DNA of 64,000 bases. Origin: Flammeovirgaceae bacterium (GTDB lineage: Bacteria > Bacteroidota > Bacteroidia > Cytophagales > Cyclobacteriaceae). The notes under the pieces were generated by a model that searched no databases, had not been told where the DNA came from, and saw only the letters and a program-made list of their open reading frames with translations. Where the stretch lies: contig JADJRT010000012.1 of NCBI GenBank assembly GCA_016712035.1, forward strand, positions 1-64,000, read 5' to 3'. Shown piece after piece: positions 21,594 to 30,469 of the stretch (its first letter is position 1; each line of letters starts with the position of its first letter). Both the position numbers and the translations under genes were made by a program.

Positions 21594-24500
21594 TTAAGCA
21601 GGTTGTTTCGTTTCTTTTTCGGTAATGTTATGAATAAGCCCTTGTGCCAATTCGTGATGGTTGGCCAAGACAAAATAGAAATCAATTAGAGAAATTTTAA
21701 AAATCACGGAGCGTTCAATGGCGATTGCTTCGGTTAGGGTGGGCGTGGGGCCTTCCTGAAACAAGTCACCAAATACAGTCCTGGGTGTCATTCGCATCAC
21801 CTCCTGATCCTTGTTTTTCAAAACACATTCACCATGTGCCATAATTAAGATCGGCATTTCTTGTGTTTCGGTAATAGTCATCTTTTCACCTGACTTCAGC
21901 GTAACCGGCATAATCTTATCAGCTAAGTCACTCAGCACTTTTCCCTGAATGTGTTTAAAAACCGGGATACTCTTGATGTGGAGAATCATTTCTATAAAGA
22001 GAAAGAATCCATCGTCCAATCCATCTAGTAATTGATTGTTCTCAATGGATGAGTCCAGAAATCTTTTATCCTTGTAAGGCAATCGATCGGCTATAGATTG
22101 ATATGCAGCTTTGTCTTTATTATAAATAACCCAGGCCGTAGTTTCCTGCAGCAGCTTATCATTGTTAAACATTTGACTGATAAGGCCACGACTCACTCTG
22201 AAATTTGGGATATAGGCTGTGGCGTAAACAGCGCATACTTTGGTCCAGCGATTATTAAAATTAAAGTCGCGATTCAGAATATAATTAATTACCTGAATGG
22301 GATTGTATTCTTCGCGCGGAAAGAAAGTTTGAAGTTTTTCTAGCTTTTGCTTTGTAGTCGAATCATCTAAAAGCGGAATAAGTTTTGGTTTCAGATCCTG
22401 ATCTACAAATAGATCCAAAAGCTCTAAAGCATATTGCACACTGTCCGGGGTTCCTACTTCTATATTTTCCTTTACAAGCTGAACAGACTCGGGGTCATAC
22501 AACAAAGAAAGCAGCAGACTCAGGTGATCATAGTTATCCCGAATTTCTTCTCTAAGTGCATCCTTTAAATATGCGTAGTGCGGTTCATCCGTTAATTCAT
22601 GAAGTGCTGCCAGATTCCATAAAGTCTTACTCATTTCGGTATCCAGTAGATCTTTGACCGCCAGCGCCTCGCGGCCCGTTGCTTTATAATTAATGTAGCG
22701 TAATGAATATAAAATTTGACTAACAACACGCTTATCCGGATAATCGATCTTTTTCCATAAAAGCTTGAGACTTTCCTTGCCAGGAATATGACCTATAATC
22801 TGAATTATTTTGAGCATGATCAAATCAACCTGACCCGATTTATGAAATGCTGTTTCAAGAATAGGAAGTACGGGTTCTCTGGCTTCTTTTAATGCTGAGG
22901 CTGCCTGATGAGCGTACATCGGTGACGAGAGCAGTTCGATTAATACGTTCCAGGTTTCCGGGCGTTTAACTTTTCGTGCTGTAAGCAAGGCTTCGGTTCT
23001 TACTTTAGGATCCGCATCGCGCATTAATTCCAACAGAATGAAAATGGTTTTCTGGTTGGTTAGTTTACGCATGAGTTTAGCTGCCAGCAATCGGTCCGTT
23101 TGCTTAACTGATTTGCTAATCTTCATCAGTTTTTCTACTGAAATAGAAAGCAGGTCGCTGTCTTCGGCTATTCCGGCAGCTTGCGAAGCCAATTCACGGA
23201 TTTCACTATCGGCAGACTGTATCCCGAGTTGCTGAACCTTTTTTTGAGCAAAAGAAGAGACTTTCTTCGACTTGCTTTCTACGAGCTGAAGCAGAGAAGT
23301 TTCATAGAGTGCGGGCTCTAACTTCTCCATTAACTTCAGTCCATAAATTATTTTATCTTCTGCAGTACTTCGAACCTCTTTTTCAAGTACGCTGTCCATG
23401 GTGTATTCTTTCACCATGTTTTTATTGGAGGCCGATTTATTTTTGACCAACGAACTTTGAAGCGTATCGCGATAGCCATGATACATGCGCGAAGTTATCC
23501 AGTACCAGATGGCAAGTACAGGTAGCGTAAAGAGTGTAATAGATAGAACCGTGAAATTCTGGAACTGATTAATCAAAACTATAATACCCCCTGCAATAGT
23601 ACTGGCTAAGGCGGTAACAAATCCTTCAATTTTTGTTTGGGCATCAATATTTATTGAGCGTTCGATGGGTACATAGTAGAACTTAAAGGTTGGGCTATCC
23701 AACGCATCGCGTAATGAATTGATAAACAACTTACTCATCGCTACAGCAATGAAGAAGAAGATGATGGTGCTGCCCTCCCCTGTATTGAGGTCATAGCCAA
23801 AAACGGATCCCAAGGCTAGCGCAGCCCCGGTGAAGAGAATAAGAAGCAATGGGTTGATAAGTAAAGATACCCGCAGGCCATAATCTTGATTAATACGATC
23901 TGTGGCAAACGTGGAAAAGAGGAAACTAAAAATCACTACAGTTGCTTCAAAGTAACTAAGGAAGTAGGGTAGGTCATTTTGATTAAACTGAATGGACGTA
24001 GCGTTATAAAAAGAGTAGTCAACGAATCGTAAAGCGACCATTGACACAATGATGAACAGCGACAACGTCATGATATAACGATTGCCTAGAAACGCACCAA
24101 CGGATAATTTTTTTATTTCTGATTCAGATTGAATAACGGACCGGCCTTTGGTTAAGTAGCGGCTTGCCAGCACTATAAAGAACACCAAATAGCCTATGAT
24201 ACTTACCAGACCAATTGTGTACAAAGATTCAAGCGGTATACCCGCGCCAAGCATAACCGGAATGGCAAAAAAGGCAAGGATTTGTGCAACCATAGTACCT
24301 AAATCCACGCTACCGATAATGCGTTTTGCCACGCGTACGTTGAACAATCGGTTAAACGCACCCCAGAAGACAAGCTGAGTTACAAAGGTGAAGGGAAGAA
24401 TGAGGGTAAATCCAAAATAGAATAGGTAGTCGGTATCTTGAACATACCGTTCTCCAAATTCAATAAATGCAGTTAGAATGATAACAACCACAAGGTTAAA

Positions 24501-24758
24501 AATCGCCAAGGCCGAAAATGAGATTCGGCCTTGCAAGAAATTATAGAGGATAGTTAACAATACCCCTAACCCTCCTGAGATAGCCAACGCTATTGGCAAG
24601 TCAACCTTTTCATCAAAATGTTCTAAGAAAAGGGATTGGGATGCTACGGCAACGGTTGCCAGAAATAGCCCCATCAGGAAGCTTATCAAGAGTAAAAGCG
24701 ACACAGGTCCGGTTTCCTCCGGCTCTACATCTAACAAATTCCATAGCCTTGAAAGCAT
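21594..24758 (-). CDS. Translocase-like membrane protein with HEAT repeats and C-terminal cNMP-binding-like domain
   Basis: A 1,054-residue fusion. Residues 1-430 hold about 12 membrane helices like the ATP:ADP antiporter/MFS-related family (GAFNRLFNVRVAKRIIGSVD, DALDSPTFKFYYVPI). Residues about 460-880 are alpha-solenoid HEAT-type repeats (DPKVRTEALLTARKVKRPET, DKRVVSQILYSLRYI). Residues about 930-1050 fold like a Crp-type cyclic-nucleotide domain (LKSGEKMTITETQ, MPILIMAHGECVL, TVFGDLFQEG). The usual Arg-Ala of the phosphate cassette is not visible, as the stretch after FGDL reads QEGPTPTLTEAIA, so ligand binding is doubtful. It is the first gene of the operon, 17 bases before the TIR-like gene. 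Transport of nucleotides is possible from the family, but the substrate is unknown. Confidence 0.82.
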   Translation of the reverse strand: MLSRLWNLLDVEPEETGPVSLLLLISFLMGLFLATVAVASQSLFLEHFDEKVDLPIALAISGGLGVLLTILYNFLQGRISFSALAIFNLVVVIILTAFIEFGERYVQDTDYLFYFGFTLILPFTFVTQLVFWGAFNRLFNVRVAKRIIGSVDLGTMVAQILAFFAIPVMLGAGIPLESLYTIGLVSIIGYLVFFIVLASRYLTKGRSVIQSESEIKKLSVGAFLGNRYIMTLSLFIIVSMVALRFVDYSFYNATSIQFNQNDLPYFLSYFEATVVIFSFLFSTFATDRINQDYGLRVSLLINPLLLILFTGAALALGSVFGYDLNTGEGSTIIFFFIAVAMSKLFINSLRDALDSPTFKFYYVPIERSINIDAQTKIEGFVTALASTIAGGIIVLINQFQNFTVLSITLFTLPVLAIWYWITSRMYHGYRDTLQSSLVKNKSASNKNMVKEYTMDSVLEKEVRSTAEDKIIYGLKLMEKLEPALYETSLLQLVESKSKKVSSFAQKKVQQLGIQSADSEIRELASQAAGIAEDSDLLSISVEKLMKISKSVKQTDRLLAAKLMRKLTNQKTIFILLELMRDADPKVRTEALLTARKVKRPETWNVLIELLSSPMYAHQAASALKEAREPVLPILETAFHKSGQVDLIMLKIIQIIGHIPGKESLKLLWKKIDYPDKRVVSQILYSLRYINYKATGREALAVKDLLDTEMSKTLWNLAALHELTDEPHYAYLKDALREEIRDNYDHLSLLLSLLYDPESVQLVKENIEVGTPDSVQYALELLDLFVDQDLKPKLIPLLDDSTTKQKLEKLQTFFPREEYNPIQVINYILNRDFNFNNRWTKVCAVYATAYIPNFRVSRGLISQMFNNDKLLQETTAWVIYNKDKAAYQSIADRLPYKDKRFLDSSIENNQLLDGLDDGFFLFIEMILHIKSIPVFKHIQGKVLSDLADKIMPVTLKSGEKMTITETQEMPILIMAHGECVLKNKDQEVMRMTPRTVFGDLFQEGPTPTLTEAIAIERSVIFKISLIDFYFVLANHHELAQGLIHNITEKETKQPA

Positions 24759-24894
24759 ACTTCAGAGTTTAACTCTTAAATTTCAAACAATTCATCGAAA
24801 ATTCCTATTCAATTAAGGGTTCATTTTACTATGATTATAGTTTGATTAATAGCGAGTTGTGCAATTTGAGGCTAGCTCTGCCTGCTATTGGTCG

Positions 24895-24908
24895 ATGATT
24901 TCAATCAT
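24895..24908. promoter_or_regulatory. Short palindrome upstream of the TIR-STAND operon
   Basis: ATGATT-TC-AATCAT is a perfect 6+2+6 inverted repeat 136 bases before the first operon start, inside the 218-base gap behind queA. It may be an operator. The rest of the gap shows no clear -7 box on the minus strand. Confidence 0.3.
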
Positions 24909-24976
24909 AATCCTTGATCTTACATGAGCTATTTTGGTAAGCGCCTTAGGTAACTTTTTTTGAATAACCGGATTAC

Positions 24977-26176
24977 TTACGTAGCTACTTTTCTGAAAAG
25001 AAGTGAGCTATCTCCGTAAGAGAGGAAACGATATTTGTTCTTCAATGCTTCTTCGTAAATCGTTTTCCAATCGGGTCCTGCAAAAGCGGCTATTAATAAG
25101 ATAAGGGTAGACCCCGGCTGATGGAAGTTTGTAATTAAGGCATCAACAACTTTAAAGGAATAACCGGGTACCATATAAATTGATGTTTGTCCAGTAAGGA
25201 CTTCAATTCCTTTTGTGTTAAAGTGATCTAAAACCTTCTTAAAGGCAGACTTAAGATCGACATGCTGAGGTAACTTGTATGGATCACCTTGTTCAATCTT
25301 AAAATCCGCGGCCGGATTATCGATTAATTTAACTCCATACCAATAGAGACTTTCCAATGTTCGCATAGACGTAGTTCCTATTGCAACGATAGATTTGGCG
25401 GATAGTACAGCCGCCACATTTTTTTTAGTCACTACAACCTGCTCGTTGTGCATAACATGATTTAATGCATTCTCAACTTTAATGGGTTGAAAGGTTCCTG
25501 CGCTTACGTGAAGCGTTAAGAACTGAGTAAAATGACCTTGGGTGGTTAATTCATTTAAGATTCGATCTGTAAAATGAAGGCCGGCCGTTGGTGCTGCTAC
25601 GGCACCGTCATAGTGCGAATAGACTGTTTGGTACGCTGTGCGATCACTGGCTTCAGCCTTACGATTCAGGTAGGGCGGCAAAGGCGTCAATCCCATTATA
25701 GTGATTATCTCGGCAAAACTTTTGGATTGTGGTTGCCACGAAAACTCAACAATACTTTTTGTGCGATCAACAATTTTCGCGGTAAGGTTAATCTCGTTGT
25801 GCTCTTTAATAAGTATTGTCGAGTCGGTCCATCTTTTTAGATTACCGATGGTACAAATCCATCGGGAAGTGGCTGTTGTTGCCATGGCCTGTTGTACCAG
25901 TTCTTTAGAATCAGCAGGATTTAATAAGAATATCTCGATAGTTGCCCCAGTTGTTTTTTGAAAATGGAGCCTGGCCGGAATAACCTTAGTGTCATTAAAA
26001 AATAAGGTACTGGATTTTGGAAGAAAATTTGCAATCTGATTAAATTGATGATGCCCAATGGTGCCCTGTTTGTACACAAGTAATTTGGACTGATCACGTT
26101 CGGCCAGTGGATATAAAGCAATTTGCTCTGAAGGCAAATCATATTCGTAGTCTTTGGTTTTTATAGATTGTTCCAC
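24977..26176 (-). CDS. queA: S-adenosylmethionine:tRNA ribosyltransferase-isomerase (QueA family)
   Basis: Transfers the ribosyl part of SAM to 7-aminomethyl-7-deazaguanine in tRNA, giving epoxyqueuosine in the queuosine pathway. Family motifs are present in order: YDLPSEQIA near the start, FNDTKVIPARL (59-69), PLPPYLNRK, TVYSHYDGAVAAPTAGLHF, HVSAGTFQPI, GTTSMRTLE and NFHQPGSTL near the end. At 399 residues it is longer than typical QueA (about 345). Bacteroidota often carry such a longer form beside a standard copy, so it could be the paralogue. Intact. It is divergent from menC, with about 100 bases between. Confidence 0.9.
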   Translation of the reverse strand: MEQSIKTKDYEYDLPSEQIALYPLAERDQSKLLVYKQGTIGHHQFNQIANFLPKSSTLFFNDTKVIPARLHFQKTTGATIEIFLLNPADSKELVQQAMATTATSRWICTIGNLKRWTDSTILIKEHNEINLTAKIVDRTKSIVEFSWQPQSKSFAEIITIMGLTPLPPYLNRKAEASDRTAYQTVYSHYDGAVAAPTAGLHFTDRILNELTTQGHFTQFLTLHVSAGTFQPIKVENALNHVMHNEQVVVTKKNVAAVLSAKSIVAIGTTSMRTLESLYWYGVKLIDNPAADFKIEQGDPYKLPQHVDLKSAFKKVLDHFNTKGIEVLTGQTSIYMVPGYSFKVVDALITNFHQPGSTLILLIAAFAGPDWKTIYEEALKNKYRFLSYGDSSLLFRKVAT

Positions 26177-26277
26177 AAATTAAATTTGCGTAGGGCTTTA
26201 AGGGACAAGGTTAATTATTTGGTAAAGTTTATATTTAATAATGATCTTCACACTCATTATAGAATAAAACTTTAAGT

Positions 26278-27372
26278 ATGCCATTAAGGGCAAGTCTACA
26301 TAAGCGTGTATTTGAATTCTCATTTAATGCCCGTACCTCTCGCGGTGCTATGAAAGAAAAAATATCGTGGTTCATTAAGGTTTGGGATGAAAGCAATCCC
26401 GCGATTGTGGGTATGGGGGAGTGTGGTCCATTGCCCGGGTTGAGTCCGGAATATGATTCAGTTCCGGATTGGGAACCATTGATAGAAGAAATCAATCAGG
26501 AAACATTCGATCTACCTACCCTTAATGGTCTGACTGAGGTAAACACCTTGATTAATAAGTTACTACATGGTAAGAAAGAAATTAATCACTCCTCGTTACT
26601 ATTTGGTTTGGAAACTGCTTTGCTCGATTGGTCAAACGGGGGCACCAAATTAATTTTCTCTGGCGATTTTTTAAAAGGTAAACCCATTCCAATCAACGGT
26701 TTGATTTGGATGGGTGGCCTGGATTTCATGTTGCAGCAAATAGAATTAAAAATTCGCGATGGTTTTACCTGCCTTAAGCTAAAAGTAGGGGGCCATGACT
26801 TTGAAAAGGAGTGTGATGTACTACAGTATATTCGAAGAAAATATTTCAGAGATAAAATCACAATCCGCTTAGATGCCAATGGAGCTTTCAAAAAAGAGAA
26901 TGCGTTAAATAAACTAAAGGAGCTATCTCGTTTTGGTATCCATTCTATTGAACAGCCCATTAAACCAGGGATGACTGAGATGGAGGAGCTGTGCAGACAA
27001 TCGCCCATTCCTGTTGCCTTGGACGAAGAACTTATTGGAGTTACTGGTTTAGCCGAGAGGCGGACATTATTATCGCGGATTAAACCACCGTATATTATTC
27101 TGAAGCCTTCCTTGCACGGTGGTTTATTTTCATGTCAGGAATGGATACGCGTGTGCGAAGAATTAGGAATTGCCTGGTGGATAACCTCCGCGTTAGAAAG
27201 TAACATTGGATTAAATGCTATCGCACAATTTACCAGTCAATATAACGTGGTTTTATCGCAGGGCTTAGGCACAGGTCAGATCTACTCCAATAATATTGAT
27301 TCCCCACTTACTGTCGAAAACGGCCAACTTCATTATAATAAAGCAGCCTTTTGGGGTAAAATTGATGATTAG
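26278..27372 (+). CDS. menC: o-Succinylbenzoate synthase (MenC)
   Basis: A 364-residue enolase-superfamily enzyme that dehydrates SHCHC to o-succinylbenzoate in menaquinone synthesis. The capping domain includes GECGPLPGLS. The barrel shows the catalytic Lys pair in CLKLKVGG, metal ligands in LDANGA, EQP and ALDEE, and the second catalytic Lys in IILKPSLHGG. The N-terminal FNARTSRG is typical for Bacteroidota MenC. It is separated from the other men genes by the regulator pair at 27439-28488 and lies on the other strand, so it is probably transcribed alone. Intact. Confidence 0.9.
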   Translation: MPLRASLHKRVFEFSFNARTSRGAMKEKISWFIKVWDESNPAIVGMGECGPLPGLSPEYDSVPDWEPLIEEINQETFDLPTLNGLTEVNTLINKLLHGKKEINHSSLLFGLETALLDWSNGGTKLIFSGDFLKGKPIPINGLIWMGGLDFMLQQIELKIRDGFTCLKLKVGGHDFEKECDVLQYIRRKYFRDKITIRLDANGAFKKENALNKLKELSRFGIHSIEQPIKPGMTEMEELCRQSPIPVALDEELIGVTGLAERRTLLSRIKPPYIILKPSLHGGLFSCQEWIRVCEELGIAWWITSALESNIGLNAIAQFTSQYNVVLSQGLGTGQIYSNNIDSPLTVENGQLHYNKAAFWGKIDD

Positions 27373-27438
27373 CTAAAATAATTAGCTTTATTTTGCTTTT
27401 AAATAGAATAATGCCTTATTTAGCTAAAATTATTAGTT
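27371..27438 (+). promoter_or_regulatory. Promoter/operator region with two AGCTAA-type inverted repeats
   Basis: AGCTAA-AATAA-TTAGCT (27371-27387) is a perfect 6-base inverted repeat with a 5-base spacer. A second copy, AGCTAA-AATTA-TTAGTT (27422-27438), has one mismatch and touches the start codon at 27439. Between them is TATTTTGC, close to a TAnnTTTG -7 box. Paired operators framing a promoter just ahead of an XRE-type repressor suggest autoregulation. The first copy also overlaps the menC stop codon. Confidence 0.6.
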
Positions 27439-27699
27439 ATGGGGTACAAATTAAAACTGAAGAGCAAAAAGTTAGATTCCGGAAGATTCCAAGTTGATTT
27501 TTCTACGAATGATGTAACTGCTGGTGGTTACTACGGCTATCTGTTAGCAGAACCAGAAACTCCGGTAACTGAAATTGTTCATAAGATAAATCGTCATTTG
27601 GTTGCCATAACCAATTCCGAAAGATATTTCCATAGAAACTTGTTTTCATTAGGTAATAGGAAAATGAACTCCGGACGAATTTTGATTTTTAAACGATAA
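27439..27699 (+). CDS. Small hypothetical protein upstream of XRE-S24 regulator
   Basis: An 86-residue basic protein that I do not recognise. The first half is rich in beta-type residues (KLKLKSKKLDSGRFQVDFST, GGYYGYLLAEP), the second is helical and basic (VTEIVHKINRHLVAI). No signal peptide or membrane helix. It starts one base after the second operator copy and ends 3 bases before the regulator, so the two are surely co-transcribed. It may be a partner or modulator of the regulator, which is inference. Confidence 0.6.
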   Translation: MGYKLKLKSKKLDSGRFQVDFSTNDVTAGGYYGYLLAEPETPVTEIVHKINRHLVAITNSERYFHRNLFSLGNRKMNSGRILIFKR

Positions 27700-27702
27700 G
27701 CT

Positions 27703-28488
27703 ATGGTTAAGTTAAATGAGAATATACGAATCCTGCGTAAGCGGTTATCATTGACACAAGATCAATTTGCACAACGCCTTGGCATTAAGCGCTCGCTGGT
27801 TGGTGCCTATGAAGAGGGCAGGGCTGAGCCACGCCTCGAGCTCCTTCAAAAGATGGCTGAATTGTTTTCTATATCAGTTGACTTATTAATCGGAAAAGAT
27901 TACTCCTCGAGTTCAGGTGAACTCACGATAGAAACAAACTATGCCCGTGGCAAAGAGGTTTTAGTTGTAACTGTGGATGCTGATGATAAACAAAATATAG
28001 AATTTGTTCCGCATAAAGCTGCAGCCGGATACCTCAACGGATATGCCGATACAGAATATGTAAAAGAGTTACCGCATTTTAGTCTGCCTAATCTTAAGCA
28101 GGGAACCTACCGGGCGTTTGAAATCAGTGGCGACTCTATGTTGCCCTTAATGCCAGGTACGATTGTAATTGGTGAATATGTGGAGGATTTACGAAGTGTT
28201 AAAAGTGGAAAGACGTATGTTCTGATAACACAACGAGAAGGTATTGTATACAAGCGTGTCTTTAACTACCTCGATGAAAATGGAAATCTTTTTCTTGTTT
28301 CGGATAATAGGCATTACGCACCTTATCAACTTAGCGCTTCTGAAGTCATTGAAGTTTGGGCAGCCAAAGCTTATATCAGTGTTCAGTTTCCGGATGTAGC
28401 TGATAAGCAAGATGTTTCGGTTGAGCAATTGGCCGGGGTAGTACTCGATCTTCAGAAGGAAATCCTTCAACTAAAATCAAAGAAATAA
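27703..28488 (+). CDS. XRE-family regulator with S24 (LexA/CI-type) autoprotease domain
   Basis: A 261-residue repressor. Residues 4-63 are an HTH_3 domain (LSLTQDQFAQRLGIKRSLVGAYEEGR). A linker leads to a peptidase S24 domain. The elements of self-cleavage are all visible: scissile Ala108-Gly109 in AAAGYLNGY, nucleophile Ser145 in ISGDSMLP, and Lys184 in IVYKRV. The C-terminus carries a short coiled coil (VVLDLQKEILQLKSKK). By analogy to LexA and lambda CI it would be inactivated when single-stranded DNA/RecA triggers cleavage, making it a candidate damage-response switch. The palindromes at 27371-27438 are its probable sites. No phage genes surround it. Confidence 0.88.
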   Translation: MVKLNENIRILRKRLSLTQDQFAQRLGIKRSLVGAYEEGRAEPRLELLQKMAELFSISVDLLIGKDYSSSSGELTIETNYARGKEVLVVTVDADDKQNIEFVPHKAAAGYLNGYADTEYVKELPHFSLPNLKQGTYRAFEISGDSMLPLMPGTIVIGEYVEDLRSVKSGKTYVLITQREGIVYKRVFNYLDENGNLFLVSDNRHYAPYQLSASEVIEVWAAKAYISVQFPDVADKQDVSVEQLAGVVLDLQKEILQLKSKK

Positions 28489-28514
28489 ACTTAGCGGTTT
28501 GACCTTGACCCGAT

Positions 28515-28535
28515 CTCTTCCAGCCATTGGAAGAG
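28515..28535. terminator. Hairpin between convergent regulator and menE genes
   Basis: CTCTTCCA-GCCAT-TGGAAGAG is a perfect 8-bp stem with a 5-base loop, 26 bases after the regulator stop and 50 bases past the menE stop on the other strand. There is no T-tract, so it is a weak or factor-dependent terminator at best. Confidence 0.4.
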
Positions 28536-28585
28536 GCGGGAAGGTATTTAGGTGGAAGTTATACGCTCTACTGTTTTAGGCTTAT

Positions 28586-29627
28586 TTATTTTCCCGTCTC
28601 TGTCTGAATAAAGGTATCGATGTATTGGATTTCCTTGGGAATCTCAAATCGTTTCAGAGAGTCCCTCATTCGTTGAATTAGTTTTTCTCGGTTGCTCCCG
28701 GTAGGTTATCACCTTCTATACAAAGAATCACTTTTTCTCCAAACTGTGGGTCAGGTATACCGGTAATAAAAAATCTATTAGTTAGATTAAGTTCAGAGAA
28801 TACAATTTCAACAATTGATTCAATCCTTTCAGGAAAAATTTTGACCCCGCCACTATTGATTACTCCATCCATTCGCCCCAGATACAAGAAAGAGTCTGGC
28901 CCTTTAAACTCAACTACATCGTTCGTGATTATTTGACTGTCATTAAGATGGGCAGCCAGAATAACAAGACATCCCCGTTGATCAGCGCTTAGCGAAATTC
29001 CCGGAAGGGTTTTGAAAGAATCCTGCACATTTATACCGTTAAGTTTTTGCAGCGCGATGTGTGATAGTGTTTCGGTCATTCCATAGGTCGCATAGAAGGT
29101 GCACTGGAAATCTGAGAGAGAAATCTTTGTTTTTTCTGCAAGCCGTGCGCCACCAATAAGACAAATCTTAATATTATTTAGTTTGTCTCGTTGATCGGAT
29201 TGAAGAATTGTCCCCAATTGGTAAGGAACCATAGCCGTAAAGTCAATCAAAAGGTTGTCAGGTACATGAGCGAGTGGGTTAGCCAATGTCTCAACTACAT
29301 ACAGATTCATTCGAACTTCTAAAGCCCGAATCAGCATCATCCTGCCTGCGATATAACGGGTATCAAGACAGACCAGCGCGGTTTGGCCAGCTTGTAGTCC
29401 TAAGAATGATGTAGTTAACTTAGCACTTGCTATGAGTTGATCGCGGGTGAAGTGAATTTTTTTGGTTTACCGGTAGAACCCGAAGTGGTTAGCTCAAATT
29501 TATCTTTACCACTAAGCCATTCCTGACAAAAAACCAATGTAGGGTTATCATTCTGCAGAAAATTACCGCAACGAATCTCCTCAAGCGAATACGAAATGCC
29601 ATTCAATTTTAACCAGGGTGAATGCAT
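28586..29627 (-). CDS. menE: o-Succinylbenzoate-CoA ligase (MenE, frameshifted)
   Basis: An AMP-forming acyl-CoA synthetase that activates o-succinylbenzoate for MenB. About 346 residues when joined, a short MenE as is common in Bacteroidota. The P-loop TTSGSTGKPKK is at the end of the first frame. An A7 run near 29455 breaks the frame and the protein resumes as IHFTRDQLIASA. YGMTETLSHIAL and YLGRMDGVINSGGVKI are the A5 and A8-region motifs. A second break near 28687 (ATEKN/KLIQRMRD) restores the true tail, KRFEIPKEIQYIDT to ETGK, with the catalytic Lys before the stop at 28586. It follows menB after 17 bases. Confidence 0.9.
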
Positions 29628-29644
29628 ATTCGTACTATAGTCAA

Positions 29645-30469
29645 TTAAGGGAACTTTGGAAATTTTGAAAAGTCGGGTTCTCGTTTTTCCATAAAGGCAT
29701 TCTTTCCTTCTTTGGCTTCATCACTTAAATAATAAAGCAATGTTGCATTGCCGGCAAGTTCCTGAATGCCTGTTTGTCCGTCAAGCTCCGCATTAAAGGA
29801 TGCCTTCAACATCCGGATAGCTAATGGACTTTTCTTTAGAATCTTTTTAGCCCAGCTAACATAGGTCTCTTCTAATTCTTCCAGAGGCACAACTTTATTT
29901 ACCAGCCCCATTTCCAATGCTTCTTTTGCGTCATATTGATCACAAAGAAACCAGATCTCACGCGCTTTTTTCTGTCCAACAATTCGAGCTAAATAGGAAG
30001 CCCCAAACCCACCATCAAAGCTTCCCACCATGGGTCCGGTTTGTCCAAAGCGTGCATTCTCGGCAGCAATGGTTAAATCACAAACTACATGCAATACATG
30101 CCCGCCACCAATGGCCCAGCCCGCAACCGCAGCAATCACCGGTTTTGAAATTGTGCGAATTACTTTTTGTAAATCGAGCACGTTTAACCTGGGAACTGTA
30201 TCCGTTCCTACATAGCCTCCGTGCTCGCGTACACTTTGATCTCCACCACTGCAAAATGCTTTTCCGCCTTCTCCGGTTAAGATGATAACACCTACTTCCA
30301 TGTCCTCGCGACAAAGATTCATCGCATCTAGGATTTCCTGAATGGTAAGAGGCGTAAAAGCGTTGTGTACTTTGGGTCGGTTTATACTAATGCGGGCAAT
30401 GCCTTCGTATTTATGAAAGAGAATTTCTTTGTACTCTTTTACTTGTTTCCAATTGTATTTAAGACTCAT
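29645..30469 (-). CDS. menB: 1,4-Dihydroxy-2-naphthoyl-CoA synthase (MenB)
   Basis: A 274-residue crotonase-fold enzyme that closes the second ring in menaquinone synthesis. Visible signatures are NRPKVHNAFTP, CSGGDQSVREHGGYVG (oxyanion hole and the MenB-specific loop), AVAGWAIGGGHVLHVVCDL, QTGPMVGSFDGGFGASYLAR, and the C-terminal EGKNAFMEKREPDFSKFP. Length is normal and the frame intact. Its ATG lies inside the end of menD (11-base overlap), indicating translational coupling. Confidence 0.95.
   Translation of the reverse strand: MSLKYNWKQVKEYKEILFHKYEGIARISINRPKVHNAFTPLTIQEILDAMNLCREDMEVGVIILTGEGGKAFCSGGDQSVREHGGYVGTDTVPRLNVLDLQKVIRTISKPVIAAVAGWAIGGGHVLHVVCDLTIAAENARFGQTGPMVGSFDGGFGASYLARIVGQKKAREIWFLCDQYDAKEALEMGLVNKVVPLEELEETYVSWAKKILKKSPLAIRMLKASFNAELDGQTGIQELAGNATLLYYLSDEAKEGKNAFMEKREPDFSKFPKFP

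Noticed and set aside
27439..28488. Prophage repressor module
   Set aside because: The XRE-S24 regulator resembles CI, but there are no integrase, structural or lysis genes nearby; housekeeping men genes flank it.
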